Origin: Evernia prunastri
Taxonomy: Eukaryota; Ascomycota; Lecanoromycetes; Lecanorales; Parmeliaceae
Direction: 5' to 3'
NCBI GenBank assembly: GCA_003184365.1
Contig: NKYR01000066.1
Coordinates: 124,001-188,000 of the forward strand
DNA: 64,000 nt
Made by a program: the position numbers and the translations under genes. Below the pieces are notes generated by a model. It worked only from the letters and a program-made list of their open reading frames with translations, ran no database searches and was not told where the DNA came from. Positions 23,705 to 35,029 of the stretch are shown here, in pieces; positions within the stretch are counted from its first letter, which is position 1; every line of letters starts with the position of its first letter.

Positions 23705-24004
23705 ATCGTGCTAAACTGTATGATCTGCGGTGGTCCGAGTTGGTAATCATGGTACCCCAAAAGACGTCGCACTGCTGATTCTGAAATTCGCTTTCGATAG
23801 CGGCATCAACACATTCGACGTCGTGGACGCATATTCCAACAGGTAAGACCGAGGAGATCGTTGGAAAATTCCTCAAGGCGGGACGATATACCCCACAACA
23901 AGGTTGTCACCCTTTCCGAACGTTTCTTTCGCGTCAACGGAAGCCGCGGACCTCTCGATGCCGCCGCGTTCGAGGTGAATGACAGACCCACAATGGGACG
24001 TTGA
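23705..24004 (+). pseudogene. Aldo-keto reductase remnant, truncated and frameshifted
   Basis: The plus strand reads, across frames, LNCMICGGPSW, then LLILKFAFDSGINTFDVVDA, YSN, a shift, KTEEIVGKFLK, another shift, and RDDIPHNKVVTLSERFFRVN. This is the N-terminal third of an aldo-keto reductase: the segment GINTFDxxDAYSNGxxEEIVGK carries the Asp and Tyr of the active site. Nothing further downstream is recognisable, so about two thirds of the enzyme are missing. Confidence 0.7.
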
Positions 24005-24980
24005 ACCTTTACCTCGATCGATATAACGCTTTTTCATGATAGGTATGAGGAATGTAAAATTACAGTCAATAAGGCTTCGTCGGATCGAATGTTAGGACCA
24101 GCTTCAACATATGCTGTACTACAAAATTAAAGGGAGAAGATGATGATCTTGACTCGCTGTCGCTTCCCATTCTTCAGAACTCGCAGATGTATAAGCGTGT
24201 ATCACGAGAAAGCATTTCTAGAATATAGTAAACCGTCATGCCTTCCTTTCATCTTATCCTTTGCTCCGATAAACGCAGATCATGCTCTGACTGGCAATAA
24301 TCCCATAGCAGTTGGATAGAGGCATTTTGTCAAAGGCTTTCCGTACAGACCGAATCACCTAAATCTATTAGCACCGGAGAAGAGGCGCAGCCCATAAGAT
24401 AAACACCCTTCGTCAAATGTATTGCTATCCGCAAAATCAGCACGTTCCAGTATGATTGGCATTCTCCTCCCATGTCAAAGGCTTTCCGCCAGATCAGGAG
24501 ATGCCCAGTGATCTTTTTGCGGAGTAAGCGTAGGAATCCCACTTTTTATGTGAAGGAGACAAGTATGGAGGAATTTGCGTTGGATCCCATTTGTACAATG
24601 AATGACTAGAGACTAGAAAGAGTACTTGGGGAATAGACATGAAGTTGCTTCACCTATGCAAAGTCCTCGAGCCTGACCGAACCTCCGCATCCCTTGACGG
24701 ATGTGTCTACTTGACTGCTATGTAAATGGCCGTTAAAAGTCATGAAATGAAGGACAATTCAGTCGCCGTAGTGGCAATTTCCCATCTCCCCCATCGAACA
24801 ATTGCAGCAAATTAAAATCAGCATAAAATGAAAAGAATTTGAAATTCGCTCACAATTTAACCATTCAATCTCTTCTTCCCCCGCACCAGGAACCGTCTCG
24901 CACTCTCCGACTCACTCGATTTCTCCTCATTGCCCATGTCTGGTCTCCGTCTCCACTCTCAGACTCACTCACTTCCAGAC
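24005..24980. other. Intergenic region
   Basis: About 1 kb downstream of the aldo-keto reductase remnant. Short reading frames only. A plus-strand frame at 24839-25042 overlaps the 3' end of the next gene and is not supported. Confidence 0.35.
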
Positions 24981-27500
24981 TCATTCGCTCTTGTCTTTTT
25001 TCACCATCTTGGGTAGCGTCCCATACACCCTGTTCGGCTTGATAGGGGTACCTGTCGTGTCCTTCTCGTCCTTGTTGCCGAACACAAGTTCCAGATGCTC
25101 GCCATCGCCCTCGTCGTCGCGAATGGCCAAGACGCGGACGGGGAGTTTGAAAATATCAAGTTCCATGATGCCGGCGCAGGTGTTTTTCAGGAGCGTGGTG
25201 GGGCTGGAGTTCATGGCTAAAGCCATCACTTCGCCAATGGAATCCCAGCAAGTAGAGGAAATGCCTGCATGGTCAGTGATTGAACTTTCAGTACCAGGAA
25301 GCAAAATGGAGGCCTTACCGGAGACTCCTGCATACACGACGTGGCTCAGAGCAATGATGCTGTAAGCAGAAAGGCGATGGCAACTTTCGGCGATGCACCA
25401 CGTATGTTATACGCATAACCGTTCATTGTGGAGTCCACACGGAGCTTGACCCAGTCCTTACTTTCCTCTGGATCAACAATAAATATATCTCCCTTACCGG
25501 AGAACCAGTAGCTCCCGTCCATTTGGTCTGGACCGTCAGGCTCCACCACTGTTTTCATGTTTCCTTGAAGCCTACCATTGGCGCCGATGCTTGCAAGACC
25601 GTTGGCTAGAAGCGCAGTTAATGCAGCTTTTGCAACCAGTGCTTGAGTTGCAGAATCCAAGTATCTGACAGACTGCGCCGTATGTTGTAGACATAAGAAC
25701 ATCGATAACTGTTGTGTTTAAGGCCGGCACAAAAGGATTCAGATAGTCTGCCCAGGTCTCGGGGACGATGATTGGCTTTCCAGGAAAAGAAGGTCGCTCA
25801 TAATCATTAATACTAGCATCAGCTGTTATCTCGGCTTCGCCACCTACGTTATATTTGGTTTGGTTTCCATCAGCCCCATTCGGAACGATTGCGCGATCGA
25901 TTTGTTGGACAGCGGATAGGTCAATAATACTCGCTGTAAAGGTTGTACCGCCGTCGTATGATGAGGTGTTTATGATGGAAGAACCCCAGCCGGCACCCAG
26001 ATTGCAGACTAAAATTTCTTGTGTTGAATTTGCGATTGATCGCGGAAGTAAGATGACAGCCCCAATTGCAGAGCCATTGAACGGATCCTGCGGTAGTTCC
26101 ACCCATCTAAGCCGATTTGTTTCAAGGGAGCCAGGGGTGTCGAGAATATCATTCTTCGAAATGCCTGGGTACACGAATGAGTAGATGCCTAGGATTGATA
26201 TATTGGATTCGGATTGATTTAGCGCCGGCTTCGTCTGCATCCCCCAAGGTATTGGAAACGCGACCGCGCTATCATCTTGTGGACCTTGGATGAAGTCGCT
26301 TGCACATGAACCCTCGACGTACGGCTGATAGTAACCATTGTTGATCGTGTGTGCCGCGTCCTGTCGTCTCAAAACATTTCCGTGTCCGCTTGTGGAGAGA
26401 GTCAAAACATCTGCAATGACGGTTTTTTGTATAGTAGCGAAGACAGGGTATGGATCGTAACCCTGTGGTCGAATCCTACGTCCATCGAAAGACGGCGCTC
26501 CGAAATACGGCCTGACACTTCTAACCATCCAGGACCATCGGAGCCTCTGGCGAAAGCGTAGTATTTGGGTTCCAGACCACTATATGCATCATAGATAAAA
26601 CTCTGGATCGTTTCCCAACCATGCCAAGGACACGCATAAGTGTTAATACCTGAGATACTTGCGTTCAGGCACTGCTCCGGCATGTCAGAAGAGTTAGTGC
26701 TGAGAGACAATCAGCATTTAAATTGCATTGATCGAGAGAAAAGGATACTTTACGAACCGATCTGGCCAAATACTATCAGAAGTCACGTTGATCCAGACGT
26801 TGGTGCTTCCAGCTGGCCGGTAATCCAACCTAGGGACAAGAAGAATAGCGCTCGACGGCCCAGCGACTACGGCAAGAAACACTGATGCGATGAGTACGAG
26901 TAACAAACGCAATCTGTTTTTAAAAGGAACATGTTTGGAGCACACGGTGCCGAAGAATTCCATAGACCAAAGATAGCTAGCTTGTGCGACTTGAAGACCT
27001 GAAAATAGCGCTCCAAATGGTATACCATCCCCCAGCAGTAACTCGTATCTCACGTACGAGAATATGACAGCTGATAGCGAGGCTTCAATGGCTATTTCGT
27101 GCAATTTAGCTCCAAATTGATAGTAAGCCTGGTTGTAGACAGAATATCCCACGAAGTAGGTGTTCCAGTTGAGCACGATCTCCCACAAGGCGACGCTTGC
27201 TGGGAAGATATGGATCAGTGCCCGTAACAAAGCTGTCGTCCGATTCTTGCAGATGGCAACCTTAGTCTGCTCTGTATATCCCTTTCCCATGGTGTGGTAA
27301 CGCAGAAAAGCGAAAAAGGATATTATGATGTTGAGACCCAGAACTCGGCACAGTGTCTTGAAACTTTCCTGTAGTAGCTTCCTGGGGCGTTTCATGACTT
27401 GAGAGGGAAACGTTACCATAGTCGCCAGCGAGGAGAATGGAATGATCTGAAAAGTTCTTAGCAATTTGGGGCAGAACAAGTCAGAGAACAAGACTCGCAT
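24981..27500 (-). CDS. Polytopic membrane glycoprotein of a fungal hypothetical family, probably frameshifted
   Basis: A large membrane protein of unknown function. Exon 1 (27500 to about 26750) has several membrane segments and a conserved-looking block VFLAVVAGPSSAILLVPRLD. An intron ending CAG at about 26708 leads to TNSSDMPEQCLNASISG. A 56-bp GTGTCA/CCACAG intron near 26450-26506 joins GPGWLE to GYDPYPVFATIQKTV. A long lumenal region follows with sequons (NQS, NGS, NTS, NQT, NTT). Near 25690 the frame changes (either a 58-bp intron with a GTGCCG donor or an indel), leading to ALVAKAALTALLANGLASIG. Near 25355 the frame changes again inside what looks like a membrane segment (AIAFLL / YSIIALSHVVYAG) where no intron fits. 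A last intron (about 25265-25319) joins VSG to ISSTCWDSIGEVMALAMNS. At least one true frameshift is likely. Confidence 0.65.
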
Positions 27501-28302
27501 ACCAAGTTATTATTCTCAGAATGCGAGTCAATGAGTGGGACTTCGCTAGTATTCGCCCTGACCAGATGCGAAAATTTCTGTGAAAGAAGAAGTAATCATA
27601 ATGTCTTGAGACGGATGCCCCTCGGGTCTTATATAGAATTATGGCTTAGCATGTTAAAAAATATCAGGTGCATCTGTGAGGGAGGTGTGGTGGCTGAGAG
27701 ATAGGATTTGCAATTTCGCAGAGAAGTATAGGCTTCGGCTGATCGGGTTTTCAAGCACGTGTACGGTACATCTGTAGAGTACTATTCATCGCAGGTGGTA
27801 TCCTTCCATGCCCATGCCCTGCATAAGAAGAATACCATGGAGACTACTACCAACCCAAAGACAAGGCAGTGATCGGCAGTTGTAGTGGTTAAGCTGTAAG
27901 CAAAGCTAATTTTAACTTGAGTGTGGCCTAATGGTGGACGTGCATCGTCGGCACAGATCGGTGGAAATACAGCAAAGTCTTTTGATATATGGCAAGTTGA
28001 TATCAGTAGCTAAGGTGTTGATTTGCGACGTTCAGGTAGCTTGCACGTTGCGGTGTTTGGGCTGAGTATCCAAACAGCTTGCATAAACGGGAAAACATTA
28101 CAAGGCATTTTTCTCATGCAGGTGGATACTTCCAGGGGGTACTTTGTCATATGGGAATGTATACATATAGTGTAAGAAGTATATAGTTGATGAAGTACTA
28201 TGATAGATGCACTGCAGTCTATATACGACTCAGAGATTTCTCGCGCTAGCTTAATGCGGCGATAGCGTATATTGTGTAGAAGGTAGGTTTTAATATTCTA
28301 AT
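27501..28302. other. Intergenic region
   Basis: Upstream of the membrane glycoprotein gene; presumably holds its promoter. No gene or repeat is recognised. Confidence 0.35.
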
Positions 28303-28716
28303 AGGGTGGCAGAACCCCTTGCCGGTCTTGACAAGAACCAATAGAGGGACGGGCTGTAAATCGGTCAATACAACCAAAAAAATTGGGCCTTGGCAGGATT
28401 TCCCACCTCGTGTCTGTTGAATTGTAGGGTAGAGGACTGCCAAGGCCGGCCTTGGCACCGGCCCTACATAGGTCGCCCTTTGTACCATAGCACTCCATAG
28501 TTAATACAACTAAGTGTCCTACCACATAATCTCGACAGTGTCCGGTAGGAGGTACATACGCGCATTGAAGAAATGTCGACACGCTGTCAACAGCTAGTTT
28601 AAGTACAACATAAACCGGTGGCAAGGCGAATAATTCCGCCAAACGGTAATGGTTTATGTAGAGATTCATGTATTTGATGGTGACGGTTTCAGCCCGGCAA
28701 GGGGTTTTGCCACCCT
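28303..28716. mobile_element. MITE-like element with 23-bp terminal inverted repeats
   Basis: The left end AGGGTGGCAGAACCCCTTGC (continuing CGG, 28303-28325) and the complement of the right end AGGGTGGCAAAACCCCTTGC (continuing CGG, 28694-28716) match at 22 of 23 positions. The interior is about 370 bp and has no transposase motif. A TA on the left flank would fit a Tc1/mariner or Fot1-type target, but the right flank reads TC, so the duplication is not proven. Best read as a non-autonomous DNA transposon. Confidence 0.7.
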
Positions 28717-30639
28717 CCTGGTGGAGTGATGCTCAGCCTTGACTAATTCCAAGGCGGAGAGATAACGCTGGTGGGGTCAAGGCAAAAGCCCCGCTATTTT
28801 TGTCGACCAACGGGATGAATGCGAGCATTGCAACATAATACCGACCAGCTGTTTCTCCAGAGGTCCAAGGCCGATTAAGCATCTTACTATAGAACACATA
28901 ATCCCTACCCTTCTTTCTGTACCTACATTTGACAAAATATCTCCGCCAGCAAAAATAGCTAGCTACGAAGGAAATTTCACTTCCATGGCACATGAATTCT
29001 TGCACTGAAACTTGTGGCGGAGAATCCGATTGGTATGTACCCGGAGCCCTAGCCCCTGCATGACTCTCCAACTCACCATGCAGCAATTCCAGATATGGTT
29101 CTCCAACCTTACGATCTTATTGATCTTCCTTGCAAATAAAGAAAGAAGCCTAGATACGTCGACGAAAAAGGCTGAGACAGACGGCTGCTAATACAGGTAT
29201 CGGACAGCTATTCTTTCACTTCGCCGGTCGGACAGCAAGGCTGAGGAGTAGCTAACCAGTATGGGTAATGAATCGCTTCGAATAAAGATACTTCCTACAT
29301 AGTGCATACTTTCGCGAGAATTGTCCTCTGAAAAGGACCCTGGGTTCCTACGAGTAGGTGGATCTGAATAACTCCCAATTCTTATCAAGACGATCAAGAC
29401 AGGGGAGAAGCAAAACTCTCAAAGATCATAGGTTTCTATCGATAGTATAGGATAGGAGTTGCGGGAAGAAGTCGCTTGGAAACATTGTGTTGTGTAGTAG
29501 TTAAAGTAGATAAGCATGCAAGGGGGGTGTGGTAAAGGATCAATTGAATCCTTGATTGGCTACTGATTACTGTTTTACTTGCTTACTGCCGATCGATCGA
29601 CGACTTTTTGCCTTAAGTACCTTGATGTTGTAGCATTGCCCCAATCCTTCAAGCGGGGTGGATGCGGGCCGTACTTCAAATTTTGGGGCTTGAATCCGTG
29701 TTGAGATTCAAAATCCAATGCAGTCAGACGGGTGTGAGTCCTTCCTTATCAGTGTGCGCTTGGATATTTTGAAGTCCTGCGGCACGGCACTCAGCCTTCA
29801 TTTTTTGCACCAATTGATGATGCCTTGTTGGAATCAAAATCGGTTCGACCATGGCTTGAGCAGGCCTGAAATGTTGGATACTGTTCCCCTGTACTCGTCA
29901 CTGTTTTTGCGTCAGACTGATAGAGTCAGGAGACTAGGATATGTTGCATTGCAGTGCTGTAAACTGGCGAGGCTTCATGAGTGCCAAGAGGTGTGTTGCC
30001 TGGGGCTGAGTTTGACTTACCAATAAGTGCTCTTGGAGGGTCAGAATCAATATGATATCAACACAGTAGGATGAAAAGTCATTTGTCACAAGAAGCAAAT
30101 GGTGGACCTCGTAAATCGGAACCGCCTGTTCCGTAAGCACAGCCTCATCGCCCTGCATCCTCGTGCATTGAAATCCATCAAACCATCTCCTTGCCGCGAA
30201 GGATAGCCTCTTCTCCGCAAAAGCTTTCTCCCACAGCCTGACCCACAGCCTCTGCCATGGCTGAATGCAATCTGCGCCTCACCCACCATATCCCCGTAAA
30301 AGCTTCAACTGTTTGCCCCAGAAGTAGCGATTAAGCTAAACCGTACGCTGCGATCTTACCTGGATGGACTGCAGAGGCTACGCGTAAATATGCCGATTTA
30401 CACAGTTTCTCAGATTTGAATACAGCTTTCGTATTGCATTATGGGGTGGTAAGTCACACCTATCCCTAGAGCTGGCCGAAAGGCCTCTATCTCGTCACAG
30501 AAGCCTGAATGTAAATCGTATCGTCGAGGCTGCTCGAACAACGGTAATATGGAGTAAGCCCACCTTCTTCCTTTCTGAGGTTATTACGCGGAAAACTGTG
30601 TAGGTGAATCTATGTCCAGCAGGGGTACAATGCATAACA
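28717..30639. other. Gene-poor region
   Basis: Nearly 2 kb with only short reading frames (for example 28733-29086 minus and 29718-30026 plus), none with a recognisable family. It may be decayed coding or transposon sequence, but I cannot support an assignment. Confidence 0.35.
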
Positions 30640-30773
30640 AGGCTGACAGTCACTTCGGGACTGGCCAGATTATCAGAGACTTGTGACGACCAAGCCCAGG
30701 ACGGATTGTTCGATATAGAGGAGTATGACTCAGTGTTTGAGGCCGTGCATTTGATTGACTTGTGAGGGTTGGA
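30640..30773 (+). pseudogene. 3' remnant of an orphan module gene (copy A0)
   Basis: The plus strand reads DQAQDGLFDIEEYDSVFEAV then HLIDL and a stop at about 30773. This lines up with the end of the 36941-37228 gene (DPGWFTGEFLRNGMEEAVSLIDL). The downstream 200 bp also match. It is the tail of the first gene of a duplicated two-gene module. No upstream part is recognisable. Confidence 0.5.
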
Positions 30774-31428
30774 GTGGGCTCGAGGGGAGTGTTAGGGGTG
30801 GATAGTGATGGGACTGTGGAGGGATGGAAACAAAAGGGAATGGTGTGGAGGGTGCGAGATCTTGCAAGGGGATCCGTGATCAATTTACGTGTGAAATAAT
30901 TGTAAATCTTCTTATGCTGTCTCCATCATCAAAAAGCTCTAAAACTAGTTTTTGGAGTGACTACCCAGTATCTGAGCACATTGCGCCCGTAGCATGGTCA
31001 ACAACTTCTCACATTCACTCCATGCTGCCACTGGCCCCCTTTGCCCTATCGCCTATTGGCATCAGCCATATGTCTAATCATAGACAATGTGTTATTGCAT
31101 ACATCACTATCCATACTTCCATCTAGCTCCAATCGGGTAGGTTCAGTGCTGAAATAGTCCGCTTCTCGTGTTAAGACCCAGCGCTAGGAACATTTGGGCG
31201 TTTAACACTGATCGCTTCTCGCCCAGCCAATGTGTTATCGGCATTGCTTCGGCCACATGTGTTTCACTGCCCCTCTTCTCTGACTGCTTATTTATCTTCT
31301 CCCGTCTTTCACTTTTTTCAACAACCCAGTCTCGTCATTATCGCCTTCTTCAAGTCCTATCGTCTTCGGAGATGCCAAGTTTACATTTCCACCTACCAAA
31401 GTTTCCCCGTCATCGTTCACAACAAGAT

Positions 31429-31846
31429 ATGTCGTATATTTCAGAAGAGCCCGAAGACGGGAAGGAACCCAGTGTATGAGCACCCGCGACCTCGGCCAGA
31501 CACAGTGCTGACAAACGTAAAGCCCTTTCTAGCAATTTACCCCCGCGGTACGATCGTTTTCAACAGCAAGGATCGTGATAGCAACGGTCACCCCACTCGC
31601 AAGAAGCTCTGGGTATGGGAGACGAAGTTCATTCCCCCTCCCAAAGGGTCACAGTGGTTGAGCGATGGTGATATGATGGTCTTGGTGAAGGATGGGCCTG
31701 GAGAGCACGCGAAAGATGTGGGTCGGTTCAAGGAAGAGGATCTCGATGAGGATATGCCACTTGAGCCAGGAGAGTCCTTGATAGATATGTCAGTGGACGA
31801 GGGGGGGCATTCAGTGCGCGAGGAAGAGCCTTTGATAGAGTTGTGA
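31429..31846 (+). CDS. Small orphan protein, module copy A1
   Basis: Two exons, 31429-31473 and 31523-31846, with a 49-bp intron (GTATGA/GTAAAG), giving 122 residues. The protein starts MSYISEEPEDGKEPS and continues PFLAIYPRGTIVFNSKDRDS, RKKLWVWETKFIPPPKGSQW, MVLVKDGPGEHAKDVG and an acidic tail ending EEEPLIEL. An in-frame upstream ATG at 31372 exists, but the paralogue at 37.8 kb conserves the ATG at 31429, the exon 1 length and a 49-bp intron, so I prefer this start. No known domain is visible. It is probably cytosolic (no signal peptide). The paralogues flank the HET gene. Confidence 0.6.
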
Positions 31847-32634
31847 TCGAGGTTTCTAAGAATGCATTCGTGTGGTGGTGCAGGATATATCAACCCAGAC
31901 CCCCACCGTCCCCTTTCTATGAGGGTACCTCTCCCTTCCGACTGGCACACGCGCCAGCAGCTGAGTTTCAAAGCGCGCACCTTCAGAATGGTTGAGCTGT
32001 TGAAGAATAGGACCGTTCCCTCCAACTGCTCCTTCTCCGGCTCGTTGTTACCAAGCGCTCTTTGTATACAATTTTCATACCCGAGATTTTTCTTCCAGCC
32101 TTCAGCGAAAGACTAACCTCAGCCATGAAGCCCACCGCCTTCATCTTCGTTCTTTCATGCTCGACGCCTTAGCAGCGTCTCTCAAGACAAGAATAGTCTC
32201 ATTGTTTGACATTTTACCCGCACTCGCTTCCCTCCCACGCCTTCACCCTCTCTCTAGCGCCTTTCCCGGAAAACTCTAATAGTGATAGTCCTCCGATGAT
32301 GGTCGTCGATGGAAGATGGGCAACCTCTGCAAGCGTCCTCGACAATGTGGCGCTCGTTCCTCCGCACTACAGACCCAGATAAGCTATTTCGAGCAGTAGC
32401 GACAAAAAGACCGCAGGCACTTTTGTATGCCTGCCAACCCACGTCGAAGGCATTTCAGCACTTGCGAATTGCAATGGGGCTCGGACATGCTGCAAAGTTC
32501 CAACTAGCGGTATTCCATCGGACACGCAGCGGTTATCAGACTCAGGCAGGGAAGAAACGCGGGTAACAAGGCGCATCTCCGCCGGGGACAGTGGCAAGTA
32601 TTTGCCAATCCTCCTAAAACACCCCCTCTCCTTC
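31847..32634. other. Intergenic region
   Basis: Lies between the orphan gene A1 and the 3' end of the HET gene. No gene or repeat is recognised; the frames here are short. Confidence 0.35.
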
Positions 32635-34641
32635 CTAAAAAAGCTTTATTACCCGTTGCTCCCATCGATCCTTCTGCCATTCTCTTGTTTCGTAATCCTC
32701 TTTTGGGATACCATTGAATGATTGCAGTGTAGGATGCATGAAGTACGTGAAGCCAACTCGTGGCCTTCCCTCAACACGGCAGAGGTTGTAGCACGCCAGC
32801 TCGACAATACCAACACGCCTATAGGCGTCCTCCGTACCATGTATCTCTTCGAGGAGCAAACCGTATACCAAGCGATGTGCGGTACGTTGCTTGCAGATCT
32901 GAAAAATGAGTAGCTCCTTCCACAATCGCTCGAGCTCGCGAGGCTTGTTGAGGTAGCAATAAAGCTCCTTGGGCTGATCATGATCGATTATCAGGTCCTT
33001 GATAAACGGACCTTTTGGTCCGATCGCTTTTGACGATAGCTCTGTCTTTGAGATCCATAGCGGCCTGCAGTAGCCTTCCACCTGGATAAAGGATCCTTCC
33101 AAAACGTTGAGGTAGGAACTGGTGCGTGAGTGGTGTAGAACACAATTTACGAGACGTGGCCTATATTCTTTTTCCCAATGCTTGATTTCGTAATGCATGC
33201 CTTTAGAAGCTCCAAGCTTTGGGGAATAGAAGAAGGCGTAGTTGATTTCGACTGGTCCGTTAGTCGACGCCCAACTCCAACTCGGCGCCCTGTACAGTAA
33301 CGGCGGCTTGAGCGCTCGAGCAGCAAACGTCCTCTTGGCTTTGATAGCGATATACGACATGTACTGGCCCTCAACCTCAACACCTACTCCGAGTTTGACT
33401 CTCGTCCATGCCAGACCTCGAAATAAGTCCTGTTCCCACAGTCCCGCCATGTATCTCCCCAATTTCGGTTCGGCAAATTTCTCGGCAAGACCAGATATAG
33501 CGGCAAGTTTGTCGGAGGGCCGTGAGAGAAAACGAGTCGTGTACTCTGAGACACACTTGTACCATGTTTCTGATGCGAAATTTAGATCGAAAAAGGGTTC
33601 GTAACCCGGGCCAGAAGATCTGCTGCGCCAATAGGCATCCTGTTCCTCTCTATCTACGAAATAACCTGCTTTCTCGCACCCGAGTCTGAATTCATCGTGT
33701 GATCGATTGGTGTTGTACACATAGCCCTCCGCCCATTCGCATTCTCTGCAATGCCACAGTAGCTGATCTCGAGTGAAGTGCATGGTTCTTGGAGAGATCA
33801 GTCGTTCTTGTAGTGTCCAGGCGCGCTTACTGATCGGCGCAGTCAAGTTGAGTTCACAGTCATCCCGAAGGACTTCCCGCAAACAATAGTATTGCTGTCC
33901 TTCCCCAGCAATCGATGGCGATATATAGTGATTGCGGGGGTGTAGGAAGCCGACATGACATGTGAGTGCATCAGCAACCGCTAGTGTTAAAATGGCGTTG
34001 TTATAGTACTGTGCCATTTTGCTGGCTTCACATGCCCAGTCATCTTCGTCATGTTGCATTATGCAAAGGCTATCAATCCAAACGTAGTCATATTCTAAGC
34101 GTCTTGTAAAGGCTACCGCGTGCTGGAAGTTGCTCGGCAGTTGAGAAAACTGGATACCTATCGAGGTACGCTCGGCGATGTTGTCTCTGGTGGTTGAGAA
34201 AGCATCATCTACTGAGCCCCAGCAATGACTAAGCGCAAGGTAGTGACCAGTTTCTGAATTGTGCTCTGTCAGTACAACTCTGGGGCCGGAGCGGACATCA
34301 ACAAGCCTCTTTGGCAGGGGTCGGGGTGTTTGAGCTCTGCAGAATGCATGACTGGCGCAGGCTGTGAGCCAGTCTCGAACTAGCTCTATGGTTGCGTCAG
34401 AAAGAGGGTCTCGCTCAAGGAGTCGCGGAAAGTATCTGAGATGACCGTCGTCATGTTGAGGATGCTCTTCTTTATACTTCCCCGCAAGGTTACCAAGCTC
34501 GGTCTCTTTCAATGTGCTTGGTAGTCTGCAAATGTCGTACTTGAAGGGCGTTTCCTGCTGGTTGAGCTTAAGTTGGACTTGGGTCGGCCGCTTGTTATAC
34601 CCGTACGATTCCTCGCGCTGGCTGATGGACAGCGACCACAC
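32635..34641 (-). CDS. Heterokaryon incompatibility (HET) domain protein
   Basis: A 668-residue single-exon protein with the HET domain, which in fungi takes part in non-self recognition and programmed cell death after hyphal fusion. The domain spans about residues 133-290: HYLALSHCWG (about 133-142), LPSNFQHAVAFTRRLEYDYV then WIDSLCIMQHDEDDW (about 168-202), and EASKMAQYYNNAILTLAVAD (about 205-224). Downstream are the usual SKRAWTLQERLISPRTMHFT and LLWHCRECEWAEG blocks. The C-terminal 350 residues have no recognised domain. The frame is intact, which is notable among so many decayed neighbours. The start at 34641 is the first ATG; the N terminus before the domain is of normal length. Confidence 0.93.
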   Translation of the reverse strand: MWSLSISQREESYGYNKRPTQVQLKLNQQETPFKYDICRLPSTLKETELGNLAGKYKEEHPQHDDGHLRYFPRLLERDPLSDATIELVRDWLTACASHAFCRAQTPRPLPKRLVDVRSGPRVVLTEHNSETGHYLALSHCWGSVDDAFSTTRDNIAERTSIGIQFSQLPSNFQHAVAFTRRLEYDYVWIDSLCIMQHDEDDWACEASKMAQYYNNAILTLAVADALTCHVGFLHPRNHYISPSIAGEGQQYYCLREVLRDDCELNLTAPISKRAWTLQERLISPRTMHFTRDQLLWHCRECEWAEGYVYNTNRSHDEFRLGCEKAGYFVDREEQDAYWRSRSSGPGYEPFFDLNFASETWYKCVSEYTTRFLSRPSDKLAAISGLAEKFAEPKLGRYMAGLWEQDLFRGLAWTRVKLGVGVEVEGQYMSYIAIKAKRTFAARALKPPLLYRAPSWSWASTNGPVEINYAFFYSPKLGASKGMHYEIKHWEKEYRPRLVNCVLHHSRTSSYLNVLEGSFIQVEGYCRPLWISKTELSSKAIGPKGPFIKDLIIDHDQPKELYCYLNKPRELERLWKELLIFQICKQRTAHRLVYGLLLEEIHGTEDAYRRVGIVELACYNLCRVEGRPRVGFTYFMHPTLQSFNGIPKEDYETREWQKDRWEQRVIKLF

Positions 34642-35029
34642 AGCATTGGGATGTGTTTGAACAAGATCATCTTGGTTAGTAAATCGTTGAATTAAAAAGC
34701 GACAGAGCGTGCACCCTTCATTGGCTGATTGAAAAGATTATTTTCGGGTGCGTCGATAAAGACTCTTATCAGAGTGTGAATCTGGTATTTTGATGAGTTT
34801 GCAGTAGTTGCACAGCGCCTTCAGTCGTGAAGCCTCAAAGTCGATTTGCCAAAGTCGGTTCGACCGGCGCAACGTGGTACCACTTTCACTTGGATCTGGT
34901 CGCTTTCGTTTCATATCGGAGCAGGGTGGATATGTCTAGAACTGAGAAGTCTCACGGCTATGGACTGTAAGCGCGAGACTCACTTATTAATGTACGAAGC
35001 TCTACAGGGTGAAAGATGGAGGCACCGCA
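34642..35029. other. HET gene upstream region
   Basis: Presumed promoter of the HET gene. No reading frame or repeat of note is seen before the dispersed repeat that begins at 35030. Confidence 0.35.

Noticed and set aside
26450..26528. Frameshift in the membrane glycoprotein gene
   Set aside because: A 56-bp GT-AG intron with a good acceptor (CCACAG) accounts for the change of frame.
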